The notes below the pieces were generated by a model. It was given only the letters and a program-made list of their open reading frames with translations, ran no database searches and was not told the origin of the DNA. The translations under genes and the position numbers were made by a program. Below, piece after piece: positions 46,044 through 57,601 of a DNA stretch of 64,000 nt (positions are counted from its first letter, which is position 1; each line of letters starts with the position of its first letter). The stretch covers positions 24,251,090 through 24,315,089 of the forward strand of contig LS997567.1 of assembly GCA_000469685.2 (NCBI GenBank), written 5' to 3'. The DNA comes from Haemonchus contortus (Eukaryota; Nematoda; Chromadorea; Rhabditida; Trichostrongylidae).

Positions 46044-48238
46044 GTGGCTGCCACGGCGCACAAGGAACAAGTAAATTATTGCGTGAACGCCGTTCGAACG
46101 CAATCGACTGCAAATCGATCAATTACATTGGGGCATCGTTGGCTCATGCTTGCATCGGTAGCGAGCCTTTGCACAGGCACGCAATCGAAGGAAGACAAGG
46201 AGAGCATAGGAAGCGTAGTTCAATGCGCGAGAGGAGGAATACTATTTCAAATGCCGCAGGTTCAAGATAAAATACATGTATGTGGGAATGAGTACTGCCT
46301 GGAAATAGAAAATCCAGATAAAATTATATGAGTTCAATTCCCTGTGGGAATTAAGCTACACTCTTACCACGTACTAGTCAGAACCTTACTAGGAATTTCC
46401 ACGCAAGCGTTTCGCTGGGCCCGTTCGCCGAGGCCTTTTTGTGAGCAGATTGCTTTTTGTGAGCATGGTTGTACATTTTGTTCACCGATGGTCACAAATC
46501 CGGAGTGTTGGCCACGGTTAGCAATTATGCTAGCCACTGCTCTACTCTACGTAGTCCTTATAACGGTATATCTCATACTTCGCACCATTGAGGGACTATG
46601 CAGAGGTTGTCGACACGCTTGGAATAAACTCAATATAGTGGAACGGTACCTTTCAAAAAGACAGCTTCAACGAAGGTCATCAACAGAGGACATTCCCTTA
46701 ATAGAAATAGATAATGACACAAATAGAAAATGGAAAACCTCCACAACTATACGTCTTTTGACTATTTCTCCCATGGTCAAAGAACGTTCATGGGTATGAG
46801 CAGGTAAAGCATATACTCGCAACCATCGCCCAATTCAGAGGTGAGACATGTCGTAACCTCACCACAGTTAGCAAAACTTACCAGTATGCAATCAGAACTC
46901 TGTTTGCAAGTCAAACATAAAGATTTTGAAAAGCATACTTTGAAAATCACTATGCAAGAAAAAAAATAAACGCTATACTACACTTGAGATACTCGAACTC
47001 ATGCTCAACTCAATACAGCGAACGATGCACTCACAAAAGGTCTTGCGTTGGCTTCAAGTGCGCAGGTATTTCACCAGATTCACTTATCAAGGAACTCGAT
47101 GTCGCGAATAACTTCACTGGAATAACTTACTGCATGGAATCGTGCGGAGGACTAGGTTGTTCATGTGGATTCCCGTCGTCGTGTTGCCTATTTTATCGGG
47201 TTTACCATGTACCCAAGGATGAAGGTTTCTATGAGGTTTTCAAATGCCCTTCGTGGTATAAGACTATCAATTTTAATTAGAATATGCTAACAGAGAACAA
47301 AATTACAAAATGTACACCGGAGAAGTCTAACATTATACCGACGGATCACTTGGCAGAACGAGAATAGAGGTAACCTCTTTCTCTCTCGCATCGACATTTA
47401 TTCAATACAAACAGTTCATAACAAATAACAAAACAAACGCGTATTTGGACATGACACAAGGTTCAGCTACGCCTGTGCCTCAATCCATGCAAGCTCAAAT
47501 TCAACGAACCCATGCAGCATAAAAGATACGTGTAAGTGCCATCCAGCAGTGTCCTGTTATTGCACACATAGTACGCTGGCTCAAACGCGACGACTGTCAC
47601 ACACTGTACCATTACCACTTCCGAATGGGATAGTAGTGGCAGGGCCCAAACACCTCTCGGTGAACCGTACGTCCGCTGTTTCCATCGAAACAGCCATACA
47701 TATTGATCCTTCAAAAAAAGCTCAAAATATTACAGAATTCAGCTGCAATATCGTCCCCGTACTCTCCACTGGGTGCTATAATTGCTTCAAGGGTACTGTA
47801 GCAGAAATTTGGTGTGAAACGGAAGCACATGCACAAGTCACATGTGACCTAAGGCAATTCGTCTTGACTTGTATAAGAAAAGGGTTTCAAAACGGAATGA
47901 GACTGTTCTTCGATAGAGCTCAAGCAAAAGAAAAATGTAAAGTGAAGTGCGGTTCCCAATCAACGATAAAGGAAATTCAAGTAGCATTGAACCACATAAA
48001 TGGCATCGATCCAATATGGAAGTATACCAGAATCTTTAATTACCATACGAAAGGCGATGATTCGTTCACGATCGAATGGGACTTCCCAGATTTCGCTCAC
48101 CTTTTTGAAATATGCAAAACATTCTACCTGTATACGGTAATGGCTCTCATCAGCTTCTCATGCTTGCTCGCTATCAGCGTTGCCCAAGAACAAAAAATCC
48201 AAGGCAGGCGTTATAAGCGTCAACAAGCTTCCCTTTAG
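46044..48238 (+). pseudogene. Envelope-like glycoprotein gene, phlebovirus Gc type, broken
   Basis: Three main frames in order: 46044-46331 (hydrophobic leader then a Cys-containing segment), 46344-46799 (hydrophobic stretch LATALLYVVLITVYLIL with a following basic tail) and 46984-47280, whose CMESCGGLGCSCGFPSSC and YRVYHV resemble the phlebovirus-type class II fusion glycoprotein region. A further frame (47549-48238) is Cys-rich, has one hydrophobic segment near its end (VMALISFSCLLAISVA) as a membrane anchor, and a basic tail. Envelope genes of this type are known in nematode BEL elements. Stops and frame changes between the parts show that no full glycoprotein is made. Function in an intact element would be membrane entry of particles. 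Confidence 0.85.
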
Positions 48239-48240
48239 TG

Positions 48241-48573
48241 CTTCCATTCAACTGCTCGTCGGTCTTATCCTTTTCAAGGAGTTTTCTCATTTTGTCTATT
48301 TCTTCATAACACTGCCATTTGAGCTACTTCGGATCATTCTCTAACGCATTTGAGATTCAAACCCCTCTATTTTCTCGAATCTCAAGTTCAAATTTCGAAG
48401 ATAAATTCGTACGGAGACAATAGTAACGGAAGAAGCACTATAAATGTACTTTGAATACATCAGTTCCCTATAACGTCCACTTTGATTCCAAGAAATTCCC
48501 GATGATACTACACGCATGTGTCTCATAAACCTCGCACATATTACGTCAGTATCCAAGAAATAATCAACACTAA
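48241..48573. other. Post-env spacer, possible 3' part of the BEL element
   Basis: About 330 bp, AT-rich, no coding motif. Confidence 0.45.
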
Positions 48574-48577
48574 TTAA

Positions 48578-49094
48578 AGGCACTGTTCACGAAAAAATGG
48601 TTCCGGAGATTTGCACATGGTTTGAATTCAAAGCCCCCTCTGATAACATTTGTGCAGGAATGAGGTCGGAAAACGGCTGGATAGGGCACGATAAGGGCAG
48701 GAACAGTGGGGGACGGGAGGCCTCCGCCCCTCGCTAGGCTGACAACGAGTTCAAATTGTCCTTCACCACATTCGCACTGGAGCGAAGTTGGTGAAAAATC
48801 TATAAGCTGGTTGGCAAATTGTCAGGTTCAAGAGTAGTTAAATCAGCTGTTTGGGTGTGTCGTCTGTATTGCAGACATTGCGTCGCCTTCGTACGTTCTC
48901 GCTCGAACACTCCCTAACCGCCGTTTTTTCAATGTGAAACTCGTCCAACCCCCTTTCCAGCTCTTTTTTTGACCCTTTGTAAATCTTTTTGTTCATCGTT
49001 TTTTGCGCTTTTTCGTTGTTATTGCTTTATTCTAGAGTAGTTCTATCAATTCCCGTCAAAAAAGGGTACCCTAACTTTTTTGTGAACGGTGCCT
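48578..49094. mobile_element. TTAA-flanked MITE (piggyBac-like ends)
   Basis: Left end AGGCACTGTTCACGAAAAAA; right end in reverse complement AGGCACCGTTCACAAAAAAG. TTAA lies at both sides (48574-48577 and 49095-49098), the piggyBac-type target duplication. The 517-bp body encodes no transposase. Its right TTAA ends three bases before the ATG of the gag-like ORF at 49102. Confidence 0.88.
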
Positions 49095-49101
49095 TTAAGA
49101 A

Positions 49102-49799
49102 ATGGCTGATGATGGGGGCATTAACGAGCAGCAGGTCGAAGTGCTCATGGAGTCGGACCATGCGGCAGAAAACAATGAGCAACTACAACAACAACAACTT
49201 CAAGAAGCTCATCAAGTTCAACAATTTCAACAAGGAGAACCACGACTGAACAACGACCACGAAGAAATCCCACTCATGCATAGGAAAATTCAACGCATAC
49301 TAGGACGCACGGACGACCTCAGCTCGATGGGACAGCAGGTTGATAATATAATACTCATGGTGAACTCCGCTTGGTGGAGCGCGGGACATTCACTTTTAAG
49401 GAGACTTTGATAGAATCGCTGGACGACCTCACACAAATATTCAAATTTCAAAAGCAAGTAGTCGCAATGCTCGAAGATTTAAGGTACGTTCCGAGTCGGA
49501 ACCACCTCCACAATCAGGGTCAAGCCGTCAACAACCTCAACAGCAGTCGTCAAATTGATGTGGATTCTGCGACAGCTCGGATCACTTCGCAGCTGATAGT
49601 GAGCAGTGCTTCGCTTTACGTGATAGAAGTTGTCCGGCGACCGAAAGATTTCGTTGTGAAAGATGTCTTTAAAGAGCTTCTGATCTCGCAACTTCATGTT
49701 CCACGGAGAAGGCATGCACTATTGTAAAGTTGCAAAACGAGAAAAAGAAATGGTTAAGCACAACAGTGCCTTCTGCCCACACAAGTTTCCACTGGAATA
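49102..49799 (+). pseudogene. Gag-like protein with zinc-knuckle region
   Basis: Frame 49102-49410 starts MADDGGINEQQVEVLMESD, then a Gln-rich, coiled-coil-like stretch (QLQQQQLQEAHQVQQFQQ). The next frame (49371-49727) has helical sequence ending in a Cys/His segment that, in yet another frame, reads CGFCDSSDHF and CFALRDRSCPATERFRC, then a third Cys/His group ending near HNSAFCPHKF at about 49770-49790 with a stop at 49799. This is the layout of nematode LTR-element gag (coiled coil plus knuckles). Its frames do not connect. It may be from a second BEL or gypsy element; domestication is possible but unsupported. Confidence 0.6.
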
Positions 49800-50255
49800 A
49801 TTGCTCAGCTAGTTGATTTCAAATTATTCGAAGTTTTCAATTTCTTCAAATTCTCTCAAGTTGCTTAACCATTGGTAGATTTGGTTCAATACTAAAGTCG
49901 ATTTTATTGTCGGTAGATTACGATCGATTGTTCGATTCGGTGTGATCGATTTCGATTTAAATATATCAAACTCAACAAAAACATTTTCCTCGGCTGTATA
50001 AATCAAGTAAAATCACCATGATGCATAATACCCTCTGGAGCAGCCGGAAAGTGTTTTGAATAGAATAAAATTCAAACAGAAATAAAACAAAAACAAAACA
50101 AAAATTTCAATAAGCATAGTAATAATAAAGTCGAAGTGGGAAACGCGAGGATCTTCCGGGTGATGGCAACGACTCCGTGGATCACTACGATTGCGACACG
50201 ATATGGAACGACGATCGAAGGAGCCCTTAGTGATACTTCGTCGTTATGATATAAG
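49800..50255. other. Spacer without recognised genes
   Basis: AT-rich; no gene seen. Confidence 0.45.
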
Positions 50256-50995
50256 TTGGACATTCTGTATCTTCGTGCATTTAAAACTTATATCCGCCCT
50301 ATCCTTGAATATGGAACTGTTATCTATAGTCCACATGAGAAAACCCTTATTAGGACCGTTGAGAAGGTACAAAATGACTTCACTAGGGAGCTATTAATTA
50401 GAGTTCATGGGTATAACTATATGACTATACCTCACAGTGCTATTAGAGATAAAATGCTGGACTTACAGTAACTTGAGCAAAGGAATCTGAATGATGTATT
50501 TATGCTCTACAAAATTCTTAACGGAAAAGTTTCTATTGATAAGTCATACTCTGCAGGAGACTCTCGTACTCGGGGAGGCAACCTCGAAGTATATATACCC
50601 AGACCGAAGACTTTACATCGATCTCACTTTTCTGCCACGGCACCGGCTTAGAATTCAATGGAATCGTGGAACGGGGTGATGTGCCTAAAACCATTGCTCA
50701 CTCCAAAAAACTTGCGACTCAACAGTTCCAGTGAAATCATGGTTCGCAACTTATGTCACTTTGCATTGCAATTCCACAATGTGGCTAACTCACTTTCAGT
50801 TTGCCAGTGGTTTTCCTCAGCCTTTTCAACGTGCGTGCCGTTACATTCAATTTAACCATTTTTCCACTCTCCCATTATTGATTCACCATTATGAATTGTA
50901 GCCTTGGTTGTTTTGTGCTCTGGTTAATGTTTTATTGCTATGGCTTCACACGAATGTCCTCGTGTAATAAATCAAATCAAATCAAATCGAATCGT
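50256..50995 (+). mobile_element. CR1-type LINE, 3' end with (AAATC)n tail
   Basis: LYLRAFKTYIRPILEYGTVIYSPHEK and KVQNDFTREL (short blocks) are the CR1/jockey-clade thumb. After a TAA the frame resumes with LEQRNLNDVFMLYKILNGKV. The element ends in tandem AAATC repeats (about 50964-50990), the short 3' repeat tail usual for CR1-like elements. 5' truncated, with at least one stop. Confidence 0.82.
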
Positions 50996-51177
50996 CTCGT
51001 CTTGCGTTGTAGTTTTATGTGTGCCAATATGCTCATAACTAGAGTCATTAAAAGTCGTCTTCAACGAGTCATTAGAAGTTCAATCTTCTAATCAATCTCA
51101 ACATTCCGCGAGGAGTAAGCAGAATTAAGTAAAGCCTCTCCGTTTAGACTGTCTTCCTCTGCGCGGGGAGTCTCATG

Positions 51178-53200
51178 AACCGTTGTTCATGATGTCATTT
51201 CAGCCCCGTCCCCGGCGGGTTATAAGAGCGCGGAAGGCGGCGTTGAGTCAGTCCCTCGGTTGAATCCGTGCTCGGGAGGCGTAAGCTGCTCACGCTAGCG
51301 CGGTGGCGGCGATCTCTCTTCGGTTCAGCCGTCAGGCATGAAAAGTTTGTCGATCACTACTCCTAGTGTTTGAGTGATCATAATAGCATTACATTTTAGT
51401 TTAGATGTATATTTTTTCGGCCTACGTGCACTAAGAAGCGGATGTATTCAGCTCATAATCCGAGCACCCTGTGTAGTAGTCTGGCCCAAGTTCGCTGGGT
51501 TCCATTGCTTGAATCCAAAAATAATGTTAATGAGAAGTATGAGTTATTTATGTCTTGCGCTCTTGAACATCACGTTCCATGGATAAGCGTCCCTTGTGTT
51601 AAGTATGTTCGTCTACCTCCACATCTGCAAAATGTGTGGGAGCATCGAGAACGTCTATTCGCTGAGGCCCAATGTTCAGGTACTTGATAAAGGCTCGCTG
51701 AGGCCCAATGATCAGGTAATTGATAAAGGCTTAAGTCGTTCTCACTGAAGCGTCATGCTCTTTTAAAGAGAACAATTATCATCTGGATAAGAAATTCATC
51801 AGTTTCGGCAGTGCTCGTAGTTTCTATGGGTACTTAAGCAAAAAATTACAAGATACTAAACGGGTCGGTTGTTTACGGAATGGAAATAGAGTGGCAATTC
51901 TCTCAACAGGAAAAGCAGATATGTTAGAGGATCAAAACGGAAGTACCTTTTAGGAGGATGATGGAAACATTTTTACGGTTTTTTATTATGATGTGGAGTC
52001 TATGAAAGATTTTTCTAGGTTTACAGCTTTTGTTTTGAGTGATTTGACTGATAAGTGGCCTGACTCACTCTCGGTCACGCCTGCTTTTCTACCGTTCTTT
52101 CTTGTGCGGAGAATGGCTCAAGTGGTATGTGGGGCTCTTGCTTACATTTTAACCCGTCCTTAACATCTGGTGAGGTCCCTATGCGTTGGAAATACTCCTT
52201 CGTTACACCTATACTCGAAAAGGAACCTTCGTGGTATTCCATGAATTACCGACCTGTGAGTTTCACTTCATTGGTTTGTAGGCTATTCGAGAAAGTCTTG
52301 AAAGACTACATAATTAATCATGTCTATCATCATCTGTCATCATCTGTCTATTAATAAGATAATTTCCAGTGAGCAACATTGTTTTGTCAAGGGTCACCAT
52401 CAGTTGTGACTAATTTAGTAGAAAGTCTTGATGATTGGACGGAAACTCTAGACAAGAAGGGCTATTGCGATGTGATTCGCTTTGATATTGCGACAGCATT
52501 CAAAATAGCTTCTTACAGAAATTGCTACACACGTTGGGGTGTCTCAAGTTTTACCCTGTTGTTACTGAATGGATCAGAAATCATTTTGAAGGCATAGCGT
52601 TTCAGGTGAACATTGATCAGTCATTCTCTAGCTCGAGAAGTAGTAAGTGGGGTTCCACAAAAATAGTATCATCTCCTTTCCTTTTCGACATTTTGACAGC
52701 TGAAATTCCGAGCATGCTATATGAGGTAGGAGTTAGGACACAGGTATGTATATGCAGATGATTTGAAAATTTACAAACCAATTTTGAGTTCGAATGCCCC
52801 GAAAGTTTTACAAGAGGCTATTAACTCAACGGCTGAATGGTCCAAACAGAGGTGGTGATTTCCCTTATCTCCTCTAAAAACGGTTCACATGCTATTGGTG
52901 TCTGAGACGTCATTAGGTCACTTGTATACTGTTGGTGGGTCTCTCTTACTGCTAGAGACCGAGGTTTCAGTTATAGCAACGAATTGGGTTTTTTGGAACA
53001 TACAGCCAAAAGGGTGGAGATGGCTCATACTCGCACATTTCAAATCCCAATGGATTATCTGCCAGAAAAAAGGAAACATTGCTTCGTGCTTACAAATTAT
53101 ACGTCCGTCCGTTGGTACAATTCATTTCTACTGTTTTCAATCCATGAAAAAGGAAGCATACGTAGGTCGCCTTTATTATTTCGGGATTAGGGAACAAAAA
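51178..53200 (+). mobile_element. CR1-type LINE, internally deleted copy
   Basis: 51178-51337 is the ORF1-end/inter-ORF block also seen at 36957. It joins directly to 51338, which corresponds to a position late in ORF2, so the endonuclease region is gone. The linker VRWVPLLESKNNVNEKYELF and RLPPHLQNVWEHRERLFAEAQ precede a second partial repeat of the unit CGCTGAGGCCCAATG (51660 and 51695). RT blocks follow: WKYSFVTPILEKE and YRPVSFTSLVCRLFEKVL, LDDWTETLDKKGYCDVIRFD, SPFLFDILTAEIPSML and, in another frame, YVYADDLKIYKP near 52741-52780 with YADD intact. Stops and frameshifts throughout. Confidence 0.85.
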
Positions 53201-53284
53201 TAAATAATAATTATTGGAAATCGCTTCATTCATTTTTAGAATATTCCACGTTGAGATCTGTGCACTTTTGCATACGTTTGAAGT

Positions 53285-53735
53285 AATTGTCGAGCCTTCC
53301 GCCAGCCATTGTCAAAACCCTTGCCCGTCTTTTCACGCGGTAGCTGTCGCAATGCAAAGTGCCCACTTCGTGGAAAACTAGCAAGACCGTGTTGCTGTAT
53401 AAGAAGGGAGATCCAGACGACATTGGCAATTATCGCCCAGTTTGCCTGCTATCTGTAATCTATAAAATCCTCACACGAGTCATCCTTAACAGGATTGGCA
53501 GAATATTAGATGAAGGGCAGCCATGCTAGCAAGCAGGTTTCCGGAGAGGGTTCAGTACAATCAATCACATCCACACCGTTACAAGACTCATTGAAGTACC
53601 GCGAGAATACAAAATGCCGTTATGTCTTACGTTCATCGATTTAAAGAAAGCCTTTGACACAGTCGAGACAGAAACGGCCCTGGGCAACCAGGGTGTCCCT
53701 ACCCACTATGTAAGGATGCTTCGGGAGCTCTACGA
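53285..53735 (+). mobile_element. RTE-type LINE fragment, family B
   Basis: SSLPPAIVKTLARLFTR, KTVLLYKKGDPDDIGNYRPV, LTRVILNRIGRILDEGQPC, HIHTVTRLIEVPRE, and LTFIDLKKAFDTVETE (first catalytic Asp) lie in one frame with a stop after GQPC. Same family as 28260-30010 but better preserved. It ends abruptly at LYDNQ, where the minus-strand CR1 copy begins. Confidence 0.88.
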
Positions 53736-55094
53736 CAATCAATTACCTGAACATTGGGCCTCAGCGAATAGACGTTCTCGATGCTCCCACACATTTTGCA
53801 GATGTGGAGGTAGACGAACATACTTAACACGAGGGACGCTTATCCATGGGACGTGATGTTCAAGAGCGCTATGCAAGACATAAATAACTCATACTTCTCA
53901 TTAACATTATTTTTGGATTCAAGCAACGGAACCCAGTGAACTTGGGCTAGACTACTACACGGTGCTCAAATTATGAGCCGAATACATCCGCTTCTTAGTG
54001 CACGTAGGCTGAGAAAATATACACCTACACCTAAACTTAACGCTATTATGATCACTCAAACCACTAGGAGTAGTGATCGACAAACTTTTTATGAGAGCTG
54101 GAGCGCTTGAAAACACTAGGTCAAGATATTACCACACCTCGTGGGCATGCAAACATGGTGTGTGATGTTATGGCACTGGACCAAGTCGTAAGACAAGATA
54201 TGGCAAGCCTGTATGAAGAGATCCCATTTCCACAACAAATCACTGAGGGTAGATCAATGAGGGCTTTTATTAGGAGCTCAAAATTATTATTCCAACAAGA
54301 GGGAGATTTGGAGACGACAATTGCTCCAGAGCTGGCTTCTTTATAATATAAATCCGCGGAGAGAATATGAAAGAACTTTCGATTGTATCAACTAGAACCG
54401 AAGAGATAGAGACATTTCGTCCGACAAGAAGTATAACTCCATCTCCAGGCTTGTTTGTACGATCACATCTAATTGCATCGTATCCAACAATAATGTCCCC
54501 AAGAGTAGGGGGTAGGATGTGGCTTGATTTCGGCCAAGTTTCTGAAAAGGCAAAAACATCATAGTTACTCGACAACAAAGTCTTTATAAAGCTAGCAATT
54601 TTAGAGACAAACTTTACATCTGCATGAAAGAATCCCAACATACGAACAACCCAGGGAACATCTAACGATTCTCCCCGACGTCAGCGGAGGAACTAGTTAC
54701 AATTCTGGGTCTGGGAGAAGGAGTGGCGATTGGTGACAGACTGTTTTGGGGCACCACTCCCAAATGTAAATTTGGTGGTTCTCTTGGATTCATCAACTCT
54801 CCATTCAACCTTTGCTTTATAGAATCCAAAATCGTACAACGACCCAAATCACAACTACAATACATAACAACGGGGTTAGGGACAGGGGTTTTGAGTTACA
54901 AGCTTGAGCTTATATTTATCGTCAAAGGGCCTCGAGTTTCTCGTATTTCTACCTGACACCGTCATAAGCAAGCCTGCTAGGATTTCGAAGTTAACAGCCT
55001 GACGGCTGAACTGAAGAGAGATCGCCGCCACCGCGCTAGCGTGAGCAGCTCACGTCTCCCGAGCACAAATTCAACCGAGGAACTGACTCATTGG
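53736..55094 (-). mobile_element. CR1-type LINE, 5' half, minus strand
   Basis: Read on the minus strand from 55094: the inter-ORF block shared with 36957 and 51178, ORF2 start SCDLGRCTILDSIKQR (54865-54662), then AP-endonuclease (54641-54270: SSNYDVFAFSETWPKSSHI and GYDAIRCDRTNKPGDGVILLV), then the linker seen at 51338-51675. The last part is a reverse complement of that segment. Truncated at 53736 by the RTE piece. Gaps and frameshifts make it inactive. Confidence 0.85.
54270..54641 (-). pseudogene. CR1 ORF2 endonuclease segment
   Basis: An open minus frame of 123 codons covers the N-terminal half of the AP-endonuclease: FAFSETW carries the catalytic Glu (SETW), and DRTNKPGDGVILLV is the next conserved block. 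Later catalytic boxes (D-N, S-DH) were not found because the copy jumps into the linker. Confidence 0.8.
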
Positions 55095-55502
55095 AGACAA
55101 CGGTAGTGTAGATGGTGCTCATAGAGACGAGCCTCGAGAGAAAATGAAGTGGGCGAGACCATGAACAGAGTGTGATTTTGACGGGTAACTTGGCGGAGTC
55201 TCGGCACAGATGCGAATGAGGTTTTCCAAGTCGTCGTTGATCTTAGTCAATAATACGTTGCTGTGATCGAGGGTCTCATCGATTCATTCCGAGATGTCCT
55301 TCGTGGATTGCTTTCATACCGGTTGGCTGGAGTGCAGGCGGAATGATAATGTGGCTTCCAAAAAGTAGATACCCTCGTTGCGCTGAAAGGTTGCAGCGCA
55401 GGTAAGCGTCGCTATGGATGGCGTGGTCTAGGGCTTGGCATAGGCAGTACCGGTAGACGGTTGACATTGTCGTGGAGGGTGACGTTCACGCCTTGGACAA
55501 TT

Positions 55503-55799
55503 TTAGCGATAATTATGTTTCTCGGTGGGTGGCGACTGAGCGAAGATTAGGTGAGAGAATGTGTCGGTCTGTCCGGAGCTGGAAATGCTTCGATTCACGA
55601 TATCCGATACAACGTCGTAGCTGCTTAGTGTGAGTATCCAGGATGTACGCGGTCCGCTGAGTATGCAGGAGTTCCTATATGCGATCCGAAAAACTACAAA
55701 GAATAGCTTGTGGTTTGTGAGAAGGGTGATGTGGTGCTTATAGATGTAGCAATGAAACTTGCGGGCGGCCCGAATGCGCGTTAGTCCTTCCTCTTCCAT
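55503..55799 (-). pseudogene. Gypsy copy 3 RNase H segment
   Basis: 98 codons, MEEEGLTRIRAARKFHC onward, differing from the copy 2 frame (35197-35493) at one visible position (Cys to Ser). Contains the same LTNHK in place of LTDHK. Confidence 0.85.
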
Positions 55800-56285
55800 T
55801 CGACCGTAATCCCTCTCCGTTTCGCAAGGGAGCGACTAGTGTGGTGGACGGCTTCCTGTGATCCATCTGGATTGGATGACCGTTTCTACTCCATTGTTTG
55901 AAGCGGCTGTTACGATGACGGTTGGCAGATTTGGGTTGTGAGTCGAGAGTGAGAGGGAGAGTGCGTGTAGTGAGTCAGCGCCAAGTCAGAAACGAGTATT
56001 TTCTTGGCGCCTTCGAAACCGGCGTCGCGTGCAGGTTATCAGTCAATCGGAGCATTCTTCGTGAGCACGAGGCAAACGCTCCATAGTACTTGCGGACAAA
56101 GAATGACCGGGCTTAAGCGCTATTCCCCGGTTTGACATATGGGTGATGACCTCGATCTCCTCGGGAACGGGTCGTCGTCCGGCAGCGACGATGACGTTTC
56201 CTAGTTTGGTCAAGTGGTTCATCACGATGTGGCATTTGTAGATACGGAACCGGAAGCCGTCGGCGGGTATCTTTGGATAAAGGTC

Positions 56286-57339
56286 TTATACGTCTACGTT
56301 GTGCTCGGGGAGAGTGCAGCCGGTGACGATGACGGCGTGGAGGCAGGCAGCAACGATGTTGAATCCGGCGATCATTGAGTCGGCATTCTGCTGGGAGAAG
56401 CCAGATACTGAATTGACTATAAACGGCAAGCAATCGCAGCGACAGAGTCTCCGCTGCAGGTTGATTGTGAGGAGCTGGTGGAGTCGTCGTCGACTGACTT
56501 CGAACCGCAGGTATGCGTAGGCGAAGTTGATCTGGGAGAAGACGGTTCTGCCATCAAACTTGGTAAGGACGTCCTCTGCGGTGGGCAATGATTGCCGACG
56601 CAATAACAGTGCGCGGTTCGGTCTTTTCGAGGTGTCGGCACTGAGTCGATGGATCCACTGCCCTTTCTCACAACCACAATTGGGGTGTGGTGAGGTCATC
56701 TCGCGCGAGGAATGTGGCCTACGGCGGCGCGGTGTCGTGGACGAGACGTGCTATAATATCATCCTTACCATAGTAATGAGAGAAAGAGGAACTTGCAAAA
56801 GTCAAGTAACAAATGATGAACTATCCACGCTAACAGGAAGACGGATTCAGGACCGAACATTTTAAGGTTGCTCTTATGTTGAACGTTTGACAATTGAATC
56901 TCCGATCTACGACATGAATCCTTTATCTTGAGGGCTTCATTGTTATAGTGAAGAGATTTGCACTACTTCATGTTGAAGCTATGGACTAGTGCACATCTTA
57001 TTTGGTCCATTCCAACTGAAGGGTACTAAGGCGATCGCATCGAAACACGAACGCAGTCTGCCGCATACTGCGTCGCATGCTGCGGGCGCAAAGATGGGGG
57101 TGATGGGGTCATGAGTGAGTCGCACGCACCCCAACAATTGGCGCAGCGCCCTTTTTCACAGCAACGATTGGCACAGCCCATTGCGAAAAGTCGACGGCTG
57201 AGATAACGTCCTGTGTCACGAGTAAGTCAATATCGGCATTGAAAAACGGGTGGGCATCGGGCTTGATGTGGATCCTCGTCCAGGATCTGGCTTGAGGACA
57301 ATCGTGGAGCGGTGCTTCAGATTGACGATCTTTTGCCAT
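56286..57339 (-). pseudogene. Gypsy copy 3 reverse transcriptase, interrupted
   Basis: The frame 57339-57109 has HIKPDAHPFFNADIDLLVTQD and DFSQWAVPIVAVKKG. After the interruption, 56699-56286 has FSQINFAYAYLRFEVS and the catalytic box CLHA (56334-56345). The RT of this family normally reads YLDD, so both catalytic Asp are lost, exactly as in copy 2. A frameshift replaces the LPTAEDVL block by overlapping frames. Confidence 0.87.
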
Positions 57340-57601
57340 GGATTGGGTCGTACCTGAGCGTCTGCAGCTTCTGTGCGTTAAAATTTTTCAAGACAAAGTT
57401 GAAGGCCGGCGCTCGACCTTTATAATGCCACGAAAGTGGTGTTAGTCGGAAGCGTAGCGGACGACTTGTCTAGATGAGCCTCCCCTTGGTTATCCACTGC
57501 CACGGGAACAGCGTCAAATTTTCCTCGAACCGGCGATGGTAGACCGCTGGCCCCCATAAAGACATCAGAAGTTTTCTGAGACGCGGGCTCTCGAGTTGCA
57601 T

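Larger units (their letters stand above)
38259..48240 (+). mobile_element. BEL/Pao LTR retrotransposon with an envelope gene, broken
   Basis: Plus-strand order: gag with two zinc knuckles, protease, RT, RNase H, integrase, then an envelope-like glycoprotein gene. Integrase after RNase H together with the BEL-type RT block (RREVLQAARSTFDPLGLL) marks the BEL/Pao superfamily; nematode members with an envelope gene are known. The internal region without the Tc1 insertion (1536 bp) is about 8.4 kb. A Tc1-type transposon splits it between gag and protease. Frameshifts and stops are frequent. LTRs were not identified, so true ends are uncertain. Confidence 0.88.

Noticed and set aside
37405..48573. 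Paired LTRs for the BEL element in 37405-38258 and 48241-48573
   Set aside because: I compared the two by eye and saw no shared stretch. A proper alignment could change this.
36957..51337. The two plus-strand GC-rich blocks as LTRs of the BEL element
   Set aside because: The same block precedes CR1 ORF2 and endonuclease in the minus copy at 53736-55094, so it belongs to the CR1 LINE. The sequence after it at 51338 is also CR1.
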